Notes: a model not told the origin generated them from the letters alone. A stretch of 32,204 bases of DNA from an uncultured Armatimonadota bacterium (GCA_903904815.1 CAIVDU010000113.1:1-32204), one strand, 5' to 3'. Positions 1 to 7,679 are shown, numbered from the stretch's first letter. Numbers and translations are program-made.

Positions 1-52
1 GAGCAACAAACTTTAATCGCTCTTCGGACACAGAACACTCCTTCCAAGGCAC
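1..52 (-). CDS. IS481-type transposase, N-terminal fragment (runs off left edge)
   Basis: The minus strand reads PWKECSVSEERLKFVA from a GTG at 52 to the window edge. This resembles the N-terminus of IS481-type integrase-core transposases, which begin M-PWKE...V-ERL-FVA ahead of a helix-turn-helix. Only about 17 codons are visible, so the HTH and DDE core cannot be checked. An in-frame ATG at 100 would place coding sequence inside the terminal repeats, so the GTG (GGGAAG about 14 nt upstream) is preferred. The neighbouring repeats at 91-141 support the call. The family is assigned from remembered motif similarity only. Confidence 0.6.
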   Translation of the reverse strand, partial: MPWKECSVSEERLKFVA

Positions 53-90
53 CCAGCACCACTTCCCAGATCTCAATGATCTGAAAATGG

Positions 91-141
91 TGTTACCCAT
101 GTGTCCGGAACAAACTGTAACCCATGTCTCCGAACGGACAG
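91..141 (-). mobile_element. Terminal repeats of the IS481-type element
   Basis: Two imperfect direct copies of about 25 bp lie at 91-115 and 117-141. Both contain (T)GT[TA]ACCCATGT.TCCG. Read on the minus strand, the outer end begins TGTCCG and each copy contains GACATGGGT or CACATGGGT. Tandem copies of a transposase-binding repeat just outside a transposase start are typical of an insertion-sequence end. The outer boundary would be near 141, only 78 nt before purK. The other end and any target duplication are outside the window. Confidence 0.55.
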
Positions 142-167
142 AGAACGTCGGTGAGGCAGCACCCTGA

Positions 168-185
168 CTGCAAACTGCAAACTGC
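168..185. repeat. Short repeat CTGCAAACTGCAAACTGC, copy 1
   Basis: This 18-nt sequence recurs exactly at 21595-21612. Each copy sits 23-34 nt ahead of a start codon (purK at 220, S9 peptidase at 21636). A related sequence lies on the opposite strand at 31882-31905. It is internally a repeat of CTGCAAA. Its function is unknown. Confidence 0.6.
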
Positions 186-219
186 CGACTCACAATCTGA
201 CAGGTACCCTTCTCCTTGC

Positions 220-1383
220 ATGTCGTTCGAATTTGATCTCGGGTTTCTCGGCGGTGGCCAATTGGCACGAATGTCCATCCAGGCTGCCCAGCGAATGGGA
301 CTTCGATGCATCTCCCTTGATCCAGGCGAAGACACGCCCGCGAGTCAAATTGCGCCTCACCTTGTTGGCAGGCTCGACGATCCCGCAAAGATCGCCCAGA
401 TCCTGAGCTGCGCCGCGCACGTTACCCTGGAAAACGAGTTCATCCCCGCCAGCGCGATCGCCGAAGCATTCCACTTCGTTTCTGGAAGCGAGGACCGGAT
501 GCTGCCTGGAATCGATACGCTAGCGTCGATTCAAGACAAGCTGTCCCAGCGCCAAGCACTCGCCAACGCAAACGTCCCCACGCCCACCGCCGTTTCAATT
601 GACGGCGACGGAGAAGGCGCGATCACGGCAATCGGGTTCCCCATGGTTCTCAAAGCTCGCTTTGGTGGGTATGACGGAAAAGGCACCCGCTATGCGCGAA
701 CCAGAGAAGAGTTCGAGTCGCACCGTCCCCTTTGGGAGAATGGTGGATGGTTGGCGGAAGGGTTTGTCCCGTTCACCCGCGAACTGGCTGCCATGGTTTT
801 TATCGAGCGCGAGTCGGGTATCGCCGGCGCCTTCCCGACGGTGGAGACCGTCCAAGAGAACCACGTTTGTAGCCTGGTCTACCCTTGCGATAACGATGCC
901 ACCGAAATCGCGATTGCCGCGGTCAGGGCCGTTGGAGGCTTCGGGTTATTCGGGGTCGAGATGTTTGAACTGCCCGATGGTTCGATTCAGATCAACGAGT
1001 TGGCCCCCCGACCACACAACACCGGGCACTACACCCTGGACTGGGGAGGCCCTAGCCAGTTCGACGTCCATGTAAGGCTCGCCTGTGGGTATCCGGTAGC
1101 CCACCTGATGGAATCCATTTCTCCCTTAGGCGTCTGCATGGCCAACCTCTTAGGCCAACCCAACGCTGGTGGCTTTGAGCCGGCCCTGAACGCTCTTCTC
1201 CACTCGGACACCCGCTCACGCTTCCACTGGTATGGCAAAGTCGAAGCAAAATCTGGCCGAAAAATGGGGCACCTGAACATCTCCCAACGCCCCGGCGAAT
1301 CGCTGTCTGAACTGGTGGAAGCAACCAAATTGGCAAGAAAGAACTTCTACGCCGCGTGGACTCAGGCGACAACCCTCCATTAG
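220..1383 (+). CDS. purK: N5-carboxyaminoimidazole ribonucleotide synthase (PurK)
   Basis: PurK carries out the ATP- and bicarbonate-dependent carboxylation of AIR to N5-CAIR in cytoplasmic purine biosynthesis, ahead of the mutase PurE. The 387-residue product has the family's N-terminal nucleotide-fold motif GGGQLARM (residues 11-18), the ATP-grasp segment KARFGGYDGKGT, and the C-terminal block NELAPRPHNTGHYT followed by SQFDVHVRL. The ATG at 220 is chosen because PurK proteins start a few residues before the GxGQL motif. An upstream in-frame ATG at 124 lies inside the insertion-sequence repeat. A TACCCT box at 205-210 lies 9 nt before the start, and no clear Shine-Dalgarno is seen. purE is not in the window. 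The identification is secure; the promoter is not. Confidence 0.95.
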   Translation: MSFEFDLGFLGGGQLARMSIQAAQRMGLRCISLDPGEDTPASQIAPHLVGRLDDPAKIAQILSCAAHVTLENEFIPASAIAEAFHFVSGSEDRMLPGIDTLASIQDKLSQRQALANANVPTPTAVSIDGDGEGAITAIGFPMVLKARFGGYDGKGTRYARTREEFESHRPLWENGGWLAEGFVPFTRELAAMVFIERESGIAGAFPTVETVQENHVCSLVYPCDNDATEIAIAAVRAVGGFGLFGVEMFELPDGSIQINELAPRPHNTGHYTLDWGGPSQFDVHVRLACGYPVAHLMESISPLGVCMANLLGQPNAGGFEPALNALLHSDTRSRFHWYGKVEAKSGRKMGHLNISQRPGESLSELVEATKLARKNFYAAWTQATTLH

Positions 1384-1558
1384 CTTGGCGGACTCAGTTT
1401 CCTCTCATCTTTTCTCGATACAGTCAGCGTCAAGATGCTGAATTACTCATTCACCCGGCTCCATGAAGAGCATTTCATTCTGAGTGCCAGACGGTTAGGA
1501 CGCAGGCATCGCATTGCAACAGAAATTCGGTCAGGCCAAATAAACCTGATCAGGACCA

Positions 1559-2428
1559 CTAAGCCCCGGCCACAACCTGGTCGGGGTGAATCGAAAGCCG
1601 TGTCGCGCCCGGCAAGTCCTGGGGCCGTATGACTCCGATCAACTCGGTGCGCACAAAAGCGACGCCTGCTTTCCGCGCCTCATCAATGATCCACTCGACG
1701 ATCGGGTCAACGTCGGTAAGGTCCGGCAAGGTGATATTCATACTCACCTGGCTTATTTTTCGCGATCTTAAAGCCCAACCAGTCGCCCGGACTCCCAGGA
1801 AGCGCGGATCCCCGTCCGATCGAAGTTTGCGGATAGCAAGTCCGATCCGCTTGGCGACGACCGCGTCCTCTTCCTTAAGGTCCACGTTCACCGCAAGAAG
1901 GAAATCCCGGACCCCCATCACCGTCACCCCTAGACGAGGATGGGCCCGCTCCGGCCCAAAATCTGGGCGAATCGTTTGTTCCAGAAGCGCTCCGAATCCT
2001 CCTTTTCGAAGAGATGGTAGGTCCGCTTCGTGCCGACCTCTCTCCGATTTCTCATAGAGGAAAACCGGTACGGAAAACCGCCCGGAGATCGCTGCCGCGC
2101 ATCGCTCGACCAGAGCGTTAGCCACGTCGACGCCGTCTTTCTGACCGTCCAGGGGCACGAAGGGACACACGTCGAGAGCCCCAATTCGAGGATGGACCCC
2201 TAAGTGGTGGTTCAGGTCGATCGTGTCGAACGCTTCGGCAGCTAACTCAAGAAGAGCTTCCTGAACCGGCTTCTCTTCCCCACTGAACGCGCTGACCGTC
2301 CGATTGTGGTCCATATCGCTTTCGAGGAAATGGACCTTCAAGTCCGAACGGGTCAGGATGGACTCGAAACGACGCAGCAGCGCCTTGTTGCGACCAAACG
2401 ACCAGTTGGGGACGGTGAGAACGCGCAT
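1559..2428 (-). CDS. Glutamate formimidoyltransferase (FTCD N-domain type)
   Basis: This enzyme transfers the formimino group between formiminoglutamate and tetrahydrofolate, linking histidine breakdown to one-carbon metabolism. The 289-residue protein corresponds to the stand-alone formiminotransferase domain, with no cyclodeaminase part. The signature DLNHHLGVHPRIGALDVCPF lies at residues 71-90, and its His residues match the HxGxHPRxGA active-site block of the family. The N-terminus (VPNWSFGR, then DMDHNRTV) also fits. Its ATG follows the fabI stop codon without a gap (TAG then ATG), implying translational coupling. No other histidine-degradation gene is nearby, so the physiological role could be folate recycling. 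Family assignment is firm; the pathway is inferred. Confidence 0.88.
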   Translation of the reverse strand: MRVLTVPNWSFGRNKALLRRFESILTRSDLKVHFLESDMDHNRTVSAFSGEEKPVQEALLELAAEAFDTIDLNHHLGVHPRIGALDVCPFVPLDGQKDGVDVANALVERCAAAISGRFSVPVFLYEKSERGRHEADLPSLRKGGFGALLEQTIRPDFGPERAHPRLGVTVMGVRDFLLAVNVDLKEEDAVVAKRIGLAIRKLRSDGDPRFLGVRATGWALRSRKISQVSMNITLPDLTDVDPIVEWIIDEARKAGVAFVRTELIGVIRPQDLPGATRLSIHPDQVVAGA

Positions 2429-3193
2429 CTACATTGCGACGATGCTGTAACCCGAATCGACAAAGAGGATCTGACCGGTCACTCCCTTCGAAAGGTCGCT
2501 CAGCAAGTACATCGCTGCGCCCGCTGCTTCAGACTGACCATAGGGGCGCTTAAGCGGGGCCACGTCATGCACATGATCGATCATTCCCATGATTCCCTTG
2601 ACCCCTCGTCCAGAGATGGTGTTCACCGGACCGGGAGAGACCGTGTTCACGCGAATTCCACGCTCGCCAAGATCGATCGAAAGATATCGAACCGACGCCT
2701 CAAGAGCCGCCTTACAAAGGCCCATGACGTTGTAGCTCTTCATCGCCCGCGTGCTGCCGAGGTAACTCAGAGTGATGATCGAAGCGTCGTCGTTCATCAG
2801 CGGCTCCAACTCCTGGCACAGTCGAACCATCGAGTACGCCGAGGCATTCATCGCAATCTGAAACTGTTCCAGAGTCGTGTCGATGAATCGCCCCTGAAGG
2901 GCTTCCCGGGGCGCGTACCCAACCGAGTGAACCAAGAAGTCGAGCTTCCCGTATTTCTCAGCGACCGCGTCCGCCAAAATCTTGTACTGCTCTTCGAAAG
3001 AAAAGTCGATGGTGAAAGTGTCAAACCGCTCTCGACCTTCGAGAAGCTTGTCGACGCCTTCCAAGAGTCGCTCGTTCTGGGCGCCTACTCCGACCGTCGC
3101 ACCCTGAAGATTGGCCTGATCTGCGATCGCCCAACCAATGGAGTTTTTGTTAGTGACGTTGAGCACCAAGCCCTTTTTCCCTTCGAGAAGCAT
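2429..3193 (-). CDS. fabI: Enoyl-[acyl-carrier-protein] reductase, NADH (FabI)
   Basis: FabI catalyses the final reduction of each fatty-acid elongation cycle (trans-2-enoyl-ACP to acyl-ACP). The 254-residue protein is an atypical short-chain dehydrogenase. It has Tyr144 and the Tyr154-x6-Lys161 pair within LSYLGSTRAMKSYNVMGLCK, a stretch very close to the FabI active site. The N-terminal NVTNKNSIGWAIA and the C-terminal DLSKGVTGQILFVDSGYSI also match. It is the first gene of a two-gene unit with the formimidoyltransferase. A TATAAC box at 3205-3200 ends 6 nt before the ATG with no Shine-Dalgarno, which suggests a leaderless transcript. The other fatty-acid genes (yceD-plsX-fabH) lie about 10 kb away on the same strand. 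Confidence 0.95.
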   Translation of the reverse strand: MLLEGKKGLVLNVTNKNSIGWAIADQANLQGATVGVGAQNERLLEGVDKLLEGRERFDTFTIDFSFEEQYKILADAVAEKYGKLDFLVHSVGYAPREALQGRFIDTTLEQFQIAMNASAYSMVRLCQELEPLMNDDASIITLSYLGSTRAMKSYNVMGLCKAALEASVRYLSIDLGERGIRVNTVSPGPVNTISGRGVKGIMGMIDHVHDVAPLKRPYGQSEAAGAAMYLLSDLSKGVTGQILFVDSGYSIVAM

Positions 3194-3199
3194 GGGGGC

Positions 3200-3205
3200 G
3201 TTATA
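3200..3205 (-). promoter_or_regulatory. -10-like box TATAAC of fabI (leaderless candidate)
   Basis: TATAAC is followed by 6 nt and then the fabI ATG, which places transcription initiation at or next to the start codon. No convincing -35 element was found. The arrangement mirrors the divergent gene at 3277. Confidence 0.45.
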
Positions 3206-3264
3206 CCCGTTGTTCTAGCCCAAGGTCATGGACCATCAGGACTTCCACAATCGCGTGAAGCTCC

Positions 3265-3270
3265 TATAAT
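3265..3270 (+). promoter_or_regulatory. -10 box TATAAT of the GH172-like gene (leaderless candidate)
   Basis: A perfect TATAAT is followed by CGTTCC and then the ATG at 3277. No Shine-Dalgarno is present, so the mRNA is probably leaderless. The region 3194-3276 therefore holds two divergent promoters. Confidence 0.6.
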
Positions 3271-3276
3271 CGTTCC

Positions 3277-5259
3277 ATGCTGCTTCCATTAATTCTCGCT
3301 GCAATGTCGCCGAGCGTGAGTGTGCGCTCTATAATCCACGAAATGGTCGATTTCGACCGGCTCGCGTACGCTCTCCCATACACACATGCGCAGGCTAGCA
3401 GCTACGATCGGCGGTCCAATCCAGGACCAAACTCTGACCCTTTTGCCAACGGAGACGCTGGACAATTCGTGCGTATCGAGCCGCAGACTGGCCGCACCGA
3501 ATACGTTTTGGCCGACCTCAAAGGGCCGGGCCTGGTCGATCGACTTTGGTCAGCAACCCCCTGTGGGCTGCTTCGATTCTATTTCGATGGAGAGCCCACC
3601 CCACGCTTCCAAGCCGACATGAGAGCGCTCCTGACTGGAGGGGTGACGCCCTTCGTCGCGCCGTTCGGCTACACCGCCTCCCAAGGGACCGACCTCTACT
3701 TCCCGTTCCCCTACGCCAAGTCTCTCAAGATCACCGTCGACGACTCCACTAAAGAGAAACCCACCGGTCTCTACTACCATGTGGGCTACCGGACCTATCG
3801 AAATGGCACGTCAGTGGAGACATTCGACCCCAGGACGGTCAGTGATGCCAGTGCCGAGATGGCCAACGCCGCCGCCAAGCTGGTCGAAGACCCCAAACCG
3901 AGCGGAAGAGCGAGACGCGCAAATTTTAAGGTTCGCTCCGGCGCCTCTGCCACTCTCTTTGCTCTCAACGGAACTGGAATCGTTCGAGAGTTTCAGGTCA
4001 AGGTACAGCTTCCTTCGCCCGCAGCCCAGAAATCGATGGCCTGGACCGACCCACGGTGCGACCACAACGTGCTACGCCAATCACTCCTGAAGATCGAGGT
4101 CGACGGGCAGCCTTGCGTTGCCACACCATTGGGCGATTTCTTTGGTTCAGCCCCGGGGTTGAACCCTTACCGGACGATTGCCGCCTCCATGACACCCGAC
4201 GGCACTATGACCTTTCGGCTTCCAATGCCCTACTCTCACAGCATCGTGGCTAGAGTCGAGAATACGGGACCCAATGATGTCTCCCTGACCGCGCAGGCAA
4301 TCGACGATACTTCTCCGGTCTCCGAGTTCCCCCCGTACCGGCTCCACGCCCAGTGGACCGCCGAGCGAGGCCACAGCCGTCCAATCAAAGACATGAACTT
4401 GCTCACCGTCAAAGGCGAAGGGAACTGGGTCGGCGTCAACCTCGCCGTTGCCAATCCAAGTGGCGCCTGGTGGGGGGAAGGGGACGAAAAAGTATATGTG
4501 GATGGAGAAAGCTTTCCCAGCACTTTTGGTACAGGAACAGAGGATTTCTTTGGCTACGCTTGGAGCTCGCCCGACAAGTTCCAGAAGCCATATCATGCCC
4601 AATCGCGAGTCGATGGCCCCGGCGTGCTCGGTCACTCTTCGATCGTCCGTTGGGAGCTGTTCGACCCCATCCCCTTTACGACTTCGCTAAAGTTCGATCT
4701 CGAACGATGGCATTGGACCGACGTCATCACGACCTACGGTCGGACTGCCTATTGGTATGCGCCAGCCAATTCGACGCCACCGGCGCCAATCGACCGCTCA
4801 CTCCTTTTGCCTGAGGAGATCGGCCCTATCCGAGTTGCCGGCGCCATCGAGGGGGAGTCCCTCAAGATCGTCAAACGCACCGGAGGCGCCACTGAAATCC
4901 AGGGCGGATTCGCCGAACTCTCAAACGGCAGCCAACTCTGGTGGCGAGATCCCAATGTTGGCGACAAGCTTATTCTCAATGTTCCGGTGAGCCGGGCGGG
5001 GACTTACAAAGTCGTCGCGAAGACCGGAAACGCCCAGGACTACGGCATCTTCCAAATTCGAGTGAATGGGGTCAACTGTGGCACTCACGACTTCTACATC
5101 CCCGGTCTCGAGTGGAAACCGTTAAGCCTGGGAACGCTCACGCTCCCTGCTGGCTACGTGACCATGGAGGTTACGTGTCTAGGCCACAACCCAGCTGCCG
5201 CGCCAAGCAATATGTTCGGCTTGGACTATCTTCTCCTAACGTCTGTCCCCGAGAAATAA
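3277..5259 (+). CDS. Secreted DUF2961 / GH172-like glycoside hydrolase with C-terminal beta-sandwich
   Basis: The 660-residue protein begins with a short hydrophobic segment (MLLPLILAA), a possible signal peptide lacking the usual basic residues. The first ~500 residues follow the DUF2961 plan: ASSYDRRS, then YVLADLKGPGLVDRLW, FYFDGE, YFPFPYAKSLKI, GTGTEDFFGYAW (Glu422) and VRWELFDPIPF. DUF2961 includes glycoside hydrolase family GH172, whose characterised members act on fructofuranosyl or arabinofuranosyl linkages. The conserved Glu in GTEDFF is a candidate catalytic residue. Residues ~520-660 look like an all-beta accessory domain that may bind carbohydrate. The oxidoreductase and aldo/keto reductase downstream fit a sugar-processing group. 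The fold is firm; the substrate is unknown. Confidence 0.82.
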   Translation: MLLPLILAAMSPSVSVRSIIHEMVDFDRLAYALPYTHAQASSYDRRSNPGPNSDPFANGDAGQFVRIEPQTGRTEYVLADLKGPGLVDRLWSATPCGLLRFYFDGEPTPRFQADMRALLTGGVTPFVAPFGYTASQGTDLYFPFPYAKSLKITVDDSTKEKPTGLYYHVGYRTYRNGTSVETFDPRTVSDASAEMANAAAKLVEDPKPSGRARRANFKVRSGASATLFALNGTGIVREFQVKVQLPSPAAQKSMAWTDPRCDHNVLRQSLLKIEVDGQPCVATPLGDFFGSAPGLNPYRTIAASMTPDGTMTFRLPMPYSHSIVARVENTGPNDVSLTAQAIDDTSPVSEFPPYRLHAQWTAERGHSRPIKDMNLLTVKGEGNWVGVNLAVANPSGAWWGEGDEKVYVDGESFPSTFGTGTEDFFGYAWSSPDKFQKPYHAQSRVDGPGVLGHSSIVRWELFDPIPFTTSLKFDLERWHWTDVITTYGRTAYWYAPANSTPPAPIDRSLLLPEEIGPIRVAGAIEGESLKIVKRTGGATEIQGGFAELSNGSQLWWRDPNVGDKLILNVPVSRAGTYKVVAKTGNAQDYGIFQIRVNGVNCGTHDFYIPGLEWKPLSLGTLTLPAGYVTMEVTCLGHNPAAAPSNMFGLDYLLLTSVPEK

Positions 5260-5324
5260 AACGATTCCAAGGCTTCGAATACAGTTCCCCCAAAAGCATG
5301 CTTTCAAGCGATTCATGTGGACGG

Positions 5325-5330
5325 TAAGCT
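5325..5330 (+). promoter_or_regulatory. -10-like TAAGCT before the Gfo/Idh gene
   Basis: TAAGCT is followed by 6 nt and then the ATG at 5337, with no Shine-Dalgarno. It matches the TANNNT-N6-ATG pattern seen elsewhere in the window. A 12-bp palindrome AAAGCATGCTTT at 5293-5304 overlaps where a -35 element would lie. Confidence 0.4.
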
Positions 5331-5336
5331 CACGTC

Positions 5337-6335
5337 ATGGCTGACGCGCTGAAGTGGGGGATCCTGGCAACTGGCAGTATTGCCCGTCAATTTGCTGGGG
5401 GACTCTTGAAGTCAAAAACAGGGACTCTGGTGTCCGTGGGATCCCGCAGTGTCGAAACTGCAAAGGAATTCACCGATAAGTTCGGTGGCAAACCTTTGGG
5501 GTCCTATCAGGAAGTTCTTGACGACCCTGAAGTGGAAGCGGTCTATATCGCGACCCCGCATCACCTCCACTACGATTGGACGATCAAGGCAGCGGAGGCA
5601 GGCAAAGCCATCCTATGCGAAAAGCCGTTCACTCTCAATGCCATCGAAGCTCAACGGGCGCTCAATGAGGTGAGGAAGCACAAAGTCTTCTTCATGGAGG
5701 CGTTCATGTACCGATGCCACCCCCAAACGCTCAAGGTGAAAGAACTCCTCGACGCAGGGGCCATCGGCAAAGTGCAGGTCGTTCAATCCGAATTTGGCTT
5801 CGCGGCTGGCCGTGACTGGACCAACTTCCGCGCCGACGGCGCTCTCGGTGGAGGAGGCTTGATGGACGTCGGAACCTACTGCGTGTCCTTCTCGAGACTG
5901 ATCGTGGGCGAAGAGCCAACCCGAGCGTTCTACGCCGCCGAAATCACCGACAAGGGCTACGACGCTACCGGGTCGGGAGCCCTCGCCTTTCCCGGTGGGG
6001 CAAGTGCTCACTTCGGGACGGGAGTTCACGTGAGCTTGCGAAACGACGTGACCATCTACGGCACCGAAGGACGAATCCACATCCCTGGCCCCTGGAAGTG
6101 TGGTGGCGGCAAAGTCTCGGTCGAGCGTTACGGAAAGGACACGGAATTCTTTGAGTTCGGGTCCACAAACGACGAACTTTACGCGATCGAAGCCGATACC
6201 GTAGCCGAGTTCATCGACCACAAAGAGTGCCCCTACATGACACTCGAAGACACCCTGAACAATATGCGAACTCTCGACATGCTCCGCCAAAGCGCCGGGC
6301 TCAAGTTCGCCGCTGAACAAACCGCAACTCCCTAG
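5337..6335 (+). CDS. Gfo/Idh/MocA family NAD(P)-dependent oxidoreductase
   Basis: The 332-residue protein has an N-terminal Rossmann domain (WGILATGSIARQF, residues 7-19; YIATPHHLHYD near 70-80). The family's catalytic Glu-Lys-Pro motif is CEKPF (Lys96), and the C-terminal beta-sheet domain contains GGGGLMDVGTYCV. Members oxidise or reduce sugars, inositols and related polyols with NAD(P). The sequence is closest in feel to the dihydrodiol/xylose dehydrogenase branch, but the substrate cannot be fixed. It lies 77 nt after the GH172-like gene and 21 nt before an aldo/keto reductase, so a shared role in sugar metabolism is plausible. Start choice rests on the ATG directly ahead of the nucleotide-binding strand. 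Confidence 0.88.
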   Translation: MADALKWGILATGSIARQFAGGLLKSKTGTLVSVGSRSVETAKEFTDKFGGKPLGSYQEVLDDPEVEAVYIATPHHLHYDWTIKAAEAGKAILCEKPFTLNAIEAQRALNEVRKHKVFFMEAFMYRCHPQTLKVKELLDAGAIGKVQVVQSEFGFAAGRDWTNFRADGALGGGGLMDVGTYCVSFSRLIVGEEPTRAFYAAEITDKGYDATGSGALAFPGGASAHFGTGVHVSLRNDVTIYGTEGRIHIPGPWKCGGGKVSVERYGKDTEFFEFGSTNDELYAIEADTVAEFIDHKECPYMTLEDTLNNMRTLDMLRQSAGLKFAAEQTATP

Positions 6336-6356
6336 CCTCGCTGGCAAGACTCCCCA

Positions 6357-7277
6357 ATGACCTACGGCACGATCCCTCATCTCGACAAGCAAATTTCAAA
6401 ACTCGTCATGGGAGTTATTCCCCTCCCCCAGAACGACTTGCCCAAGGCGTTCGCGATCCTCGATGCCTACCGTGCCGCTGGCGGAAACGTCATCGATAAC
6501 AGTCGGATCTACGGCAACGGATTTGCCGGTGTAATGCGGGCCTACTACGAACAGCATGGCCAGGACGCCCTCATCCGGCTCGACAAGGGCAACCACCACC
6601 ACGACAACAGCGACGCTGGCCGGAGAGTTACGAAAGCGGATCTCGACACCGACATTCGCGCCAACCTTGAGTTTCAAGAAGTTGACTACTCCGACATTTA
6701 TCTCCTCCACCGCGATGACCAACGGGTGCCCGCTGGCGACGTGGTCGAATGGCTGAACGAGCATCTCGCCGCCGGACGCATCAAGGCATTCGGTGGTTCG
6801 AACTGGCACCACACGCGCATCGAAGCCGCGAACGAGTACGCCGAAAAGCACGGCCTCCAAGGCTTTAGCGTAAGCAGCCCCAATCTCTCTCTTGCGACCG
6901 CGAACGAAGCGATGTGGTGGGAAGCCCTCAGCATTTCCGCCGACAACGAGGCGCGTGAGTGGTACAAGAAGAACAACTTCCCTGTCTTTTCGTGGTCTTC
7001 TGGTGGCGGTGGGTTCTTCGCCGGTGTCGACTCATCCGACGTTCGCCGCGTCTATCACAACGACACCAACTTCGCGCGCAAGGCAAGGCTCGAAGCAATG
7101 GCGAAAGAAAAAGGCGTGACTCCCACCCAGCTTGCCGTCGCTTGGACCCTTAACCAGCCCCTCAAAATCTGGGCCCTCATCGGGCCGGGATCCCCCGAGC
7201 AGGTTCAAGACAACGTCCAAAGCGTCAACATCAACCTGACCCAAGACGAACTCGACTTCCTGGAACTCGGTTCCTAA
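6357..7277 (+). CDS. Aldo/keto reductase family oxidoreductase
   Basis: The 306-residue protein shows an aldo/keto reductase TIM-barrel pattern. The canonical catalytic tetrad appears as Asp47 and Tyr52 (NVIDNSRIYGNG), Lys77 (RLDKGNHH) and His118 (IYLLHRDD). AFGGSNWHHTRI and the C-terminal GVTPTQLAVAWTLNQP with IGPGS form the NADPH-binding part. It probably reduces or oxidises a sugar or polyol with NADPH. It is likely co-transcribed with the upstream Gfo/Idh gene (21-nt gap). No strong Shine-Dalgarno precedes it. A 12-bp hairpin begins 8 nt after its stop codon. The sequence H-H-H-D-N-S after Lys77 is unusually His-rich, but I attach no function to it. Confidence 0.88.
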   Translation: MTYGTIPHLDKQISKLVMGVIPLPQNDLPKAFAILDAYRAAGGNVIDNSRIYGNGFAGVMRAYYEQHGQDALIRLDKGNHHHDNSDAGRRVTKADLDTDIRANLEFQEVDYSDIYLLHRDDQRVPAGDVVEWLNEHLAAGRIKAFGGSNWHHTRIEAANEYAEKHGLQGFSVSSPNLSLATANEAMWWEALSISADNEAREWYKKNNFPVFSWSSGGGGFFAGVDSSDVRRVYHNDTNFARKARLEAMAKEKGVTPTQLAVAWTLNQPLKIWALIGPGSPEQVQDNVQSVNINLTQDELDFLELGS

Positions 7278-7284
7278 TCCGTCC

Positions 7285-7317
7285 CATTCCCTCACCTCGT
7301 TGCCGGGTGAGGGAATG
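7285..7317 (+). terminator. 12-bp hairpin after the aldo/keto reductase gene
   Basis: CATTCCCTCACC (7285-7296) pairs perfectly with GGTGAGGGAATG (7306-7317) across a 9-nt loop. No U-tract follows, so it may act as a factor-assisted terminator or an mRNA 3'-end stabiliser rather than a classic intrinsic terminator. Confidence 0.45.
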
Positions 7318-7420
7318 TAACATCTGATTCCGTCAGGAAGCGCAGAGATTTCGACATCCCTATCTGCGCACCGCCTCATGTCCCATTGGCTCGTATTCTA
7401 GCGGACCGCACTGCCGAGCG

Positions 7421-7532
7421 CCCGTCATGTTGAGCTTGCGAAACACCCCCTCCTGTGGTCGGAGCTTCCAATTGAGCGCTCGTGGGGCTAAAATTGAGGA
7501 GGGACTCCTTCGTTTTCACTCAGGATGACGGG
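7421..7532. repeat. MITE-like element with imperfect terminal inverted repeats
   Basis: The left end CCCGTCATGTTGAGC and the right end (minus strand) CCCGTCATCCTGAGT form imperfect inverted termini, followed on both sides by GAAAC or GAAAAC-like sequence. The ~112-bp unit has no coding capacity. The motif (GTCATGTTGAG ... CTCAGGATGAC) resembles dispersed non-autonomous hairpin repeats seen in many bacterial genomes. Only one copy is in this window. Confidence 0.5.
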
Positions 7533-7638
7533 GTGCTTGTAGGTGGCGTCAGCGAAACTGCACACGGGCTAGCGACCAAAGCAAACAAGAATTCTGAAAT
7601 AGCCGACCCAATCCCCCAAGAACTCCTCCTGCCGTCGA

Positions 7639-7679
7639 ACCTTGCGGTTACGCGCAAGCAAAGTACGTGTCCGCAAGGT
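7639..7679. repeat. Inverted repeat with two alternative pairings upstream of the HEAT-like gene
   Basis: ACCTTGCGG (7639-7647) can pair with CCGCAAGGT (7671-7679). Part of the left arm (CTTGCG, 7641-7646) can instead pair with CGCAAG at 7653-7658. The two foldings exclude each other. It ends 28 nt before the start codon, so it may be an operator or a 5'-leader structure. Confidence 0.35.

Noticed and set aside
124-219. Longer N-terminus for PurK from ATG 124
   Set aside because: The extra 32 residues have no family counterpart, and the ATG lies within the insertion-sequence terminal repeat.
1435-1632. Small plus-strand reading frame after purK
   Set aside because: It overlaps the 3' end of the formimidoyltransferase gene, is basic and low-complexity, and has no ribosome site or recognisable motif.
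2306-3292. Long plus-strand frame opposite fabI and the formimidoyltransferase gene
   Set aside because: It is antisense to two firmly identified genes, and its product shows no domain.
5613-6392. Minus-strand frame opposite the Gfo/Idh gene
   Set aside because: It is a reverse-frame artefact of a high-GC coding region; the plus-strand gene has clear catalytic motifs.
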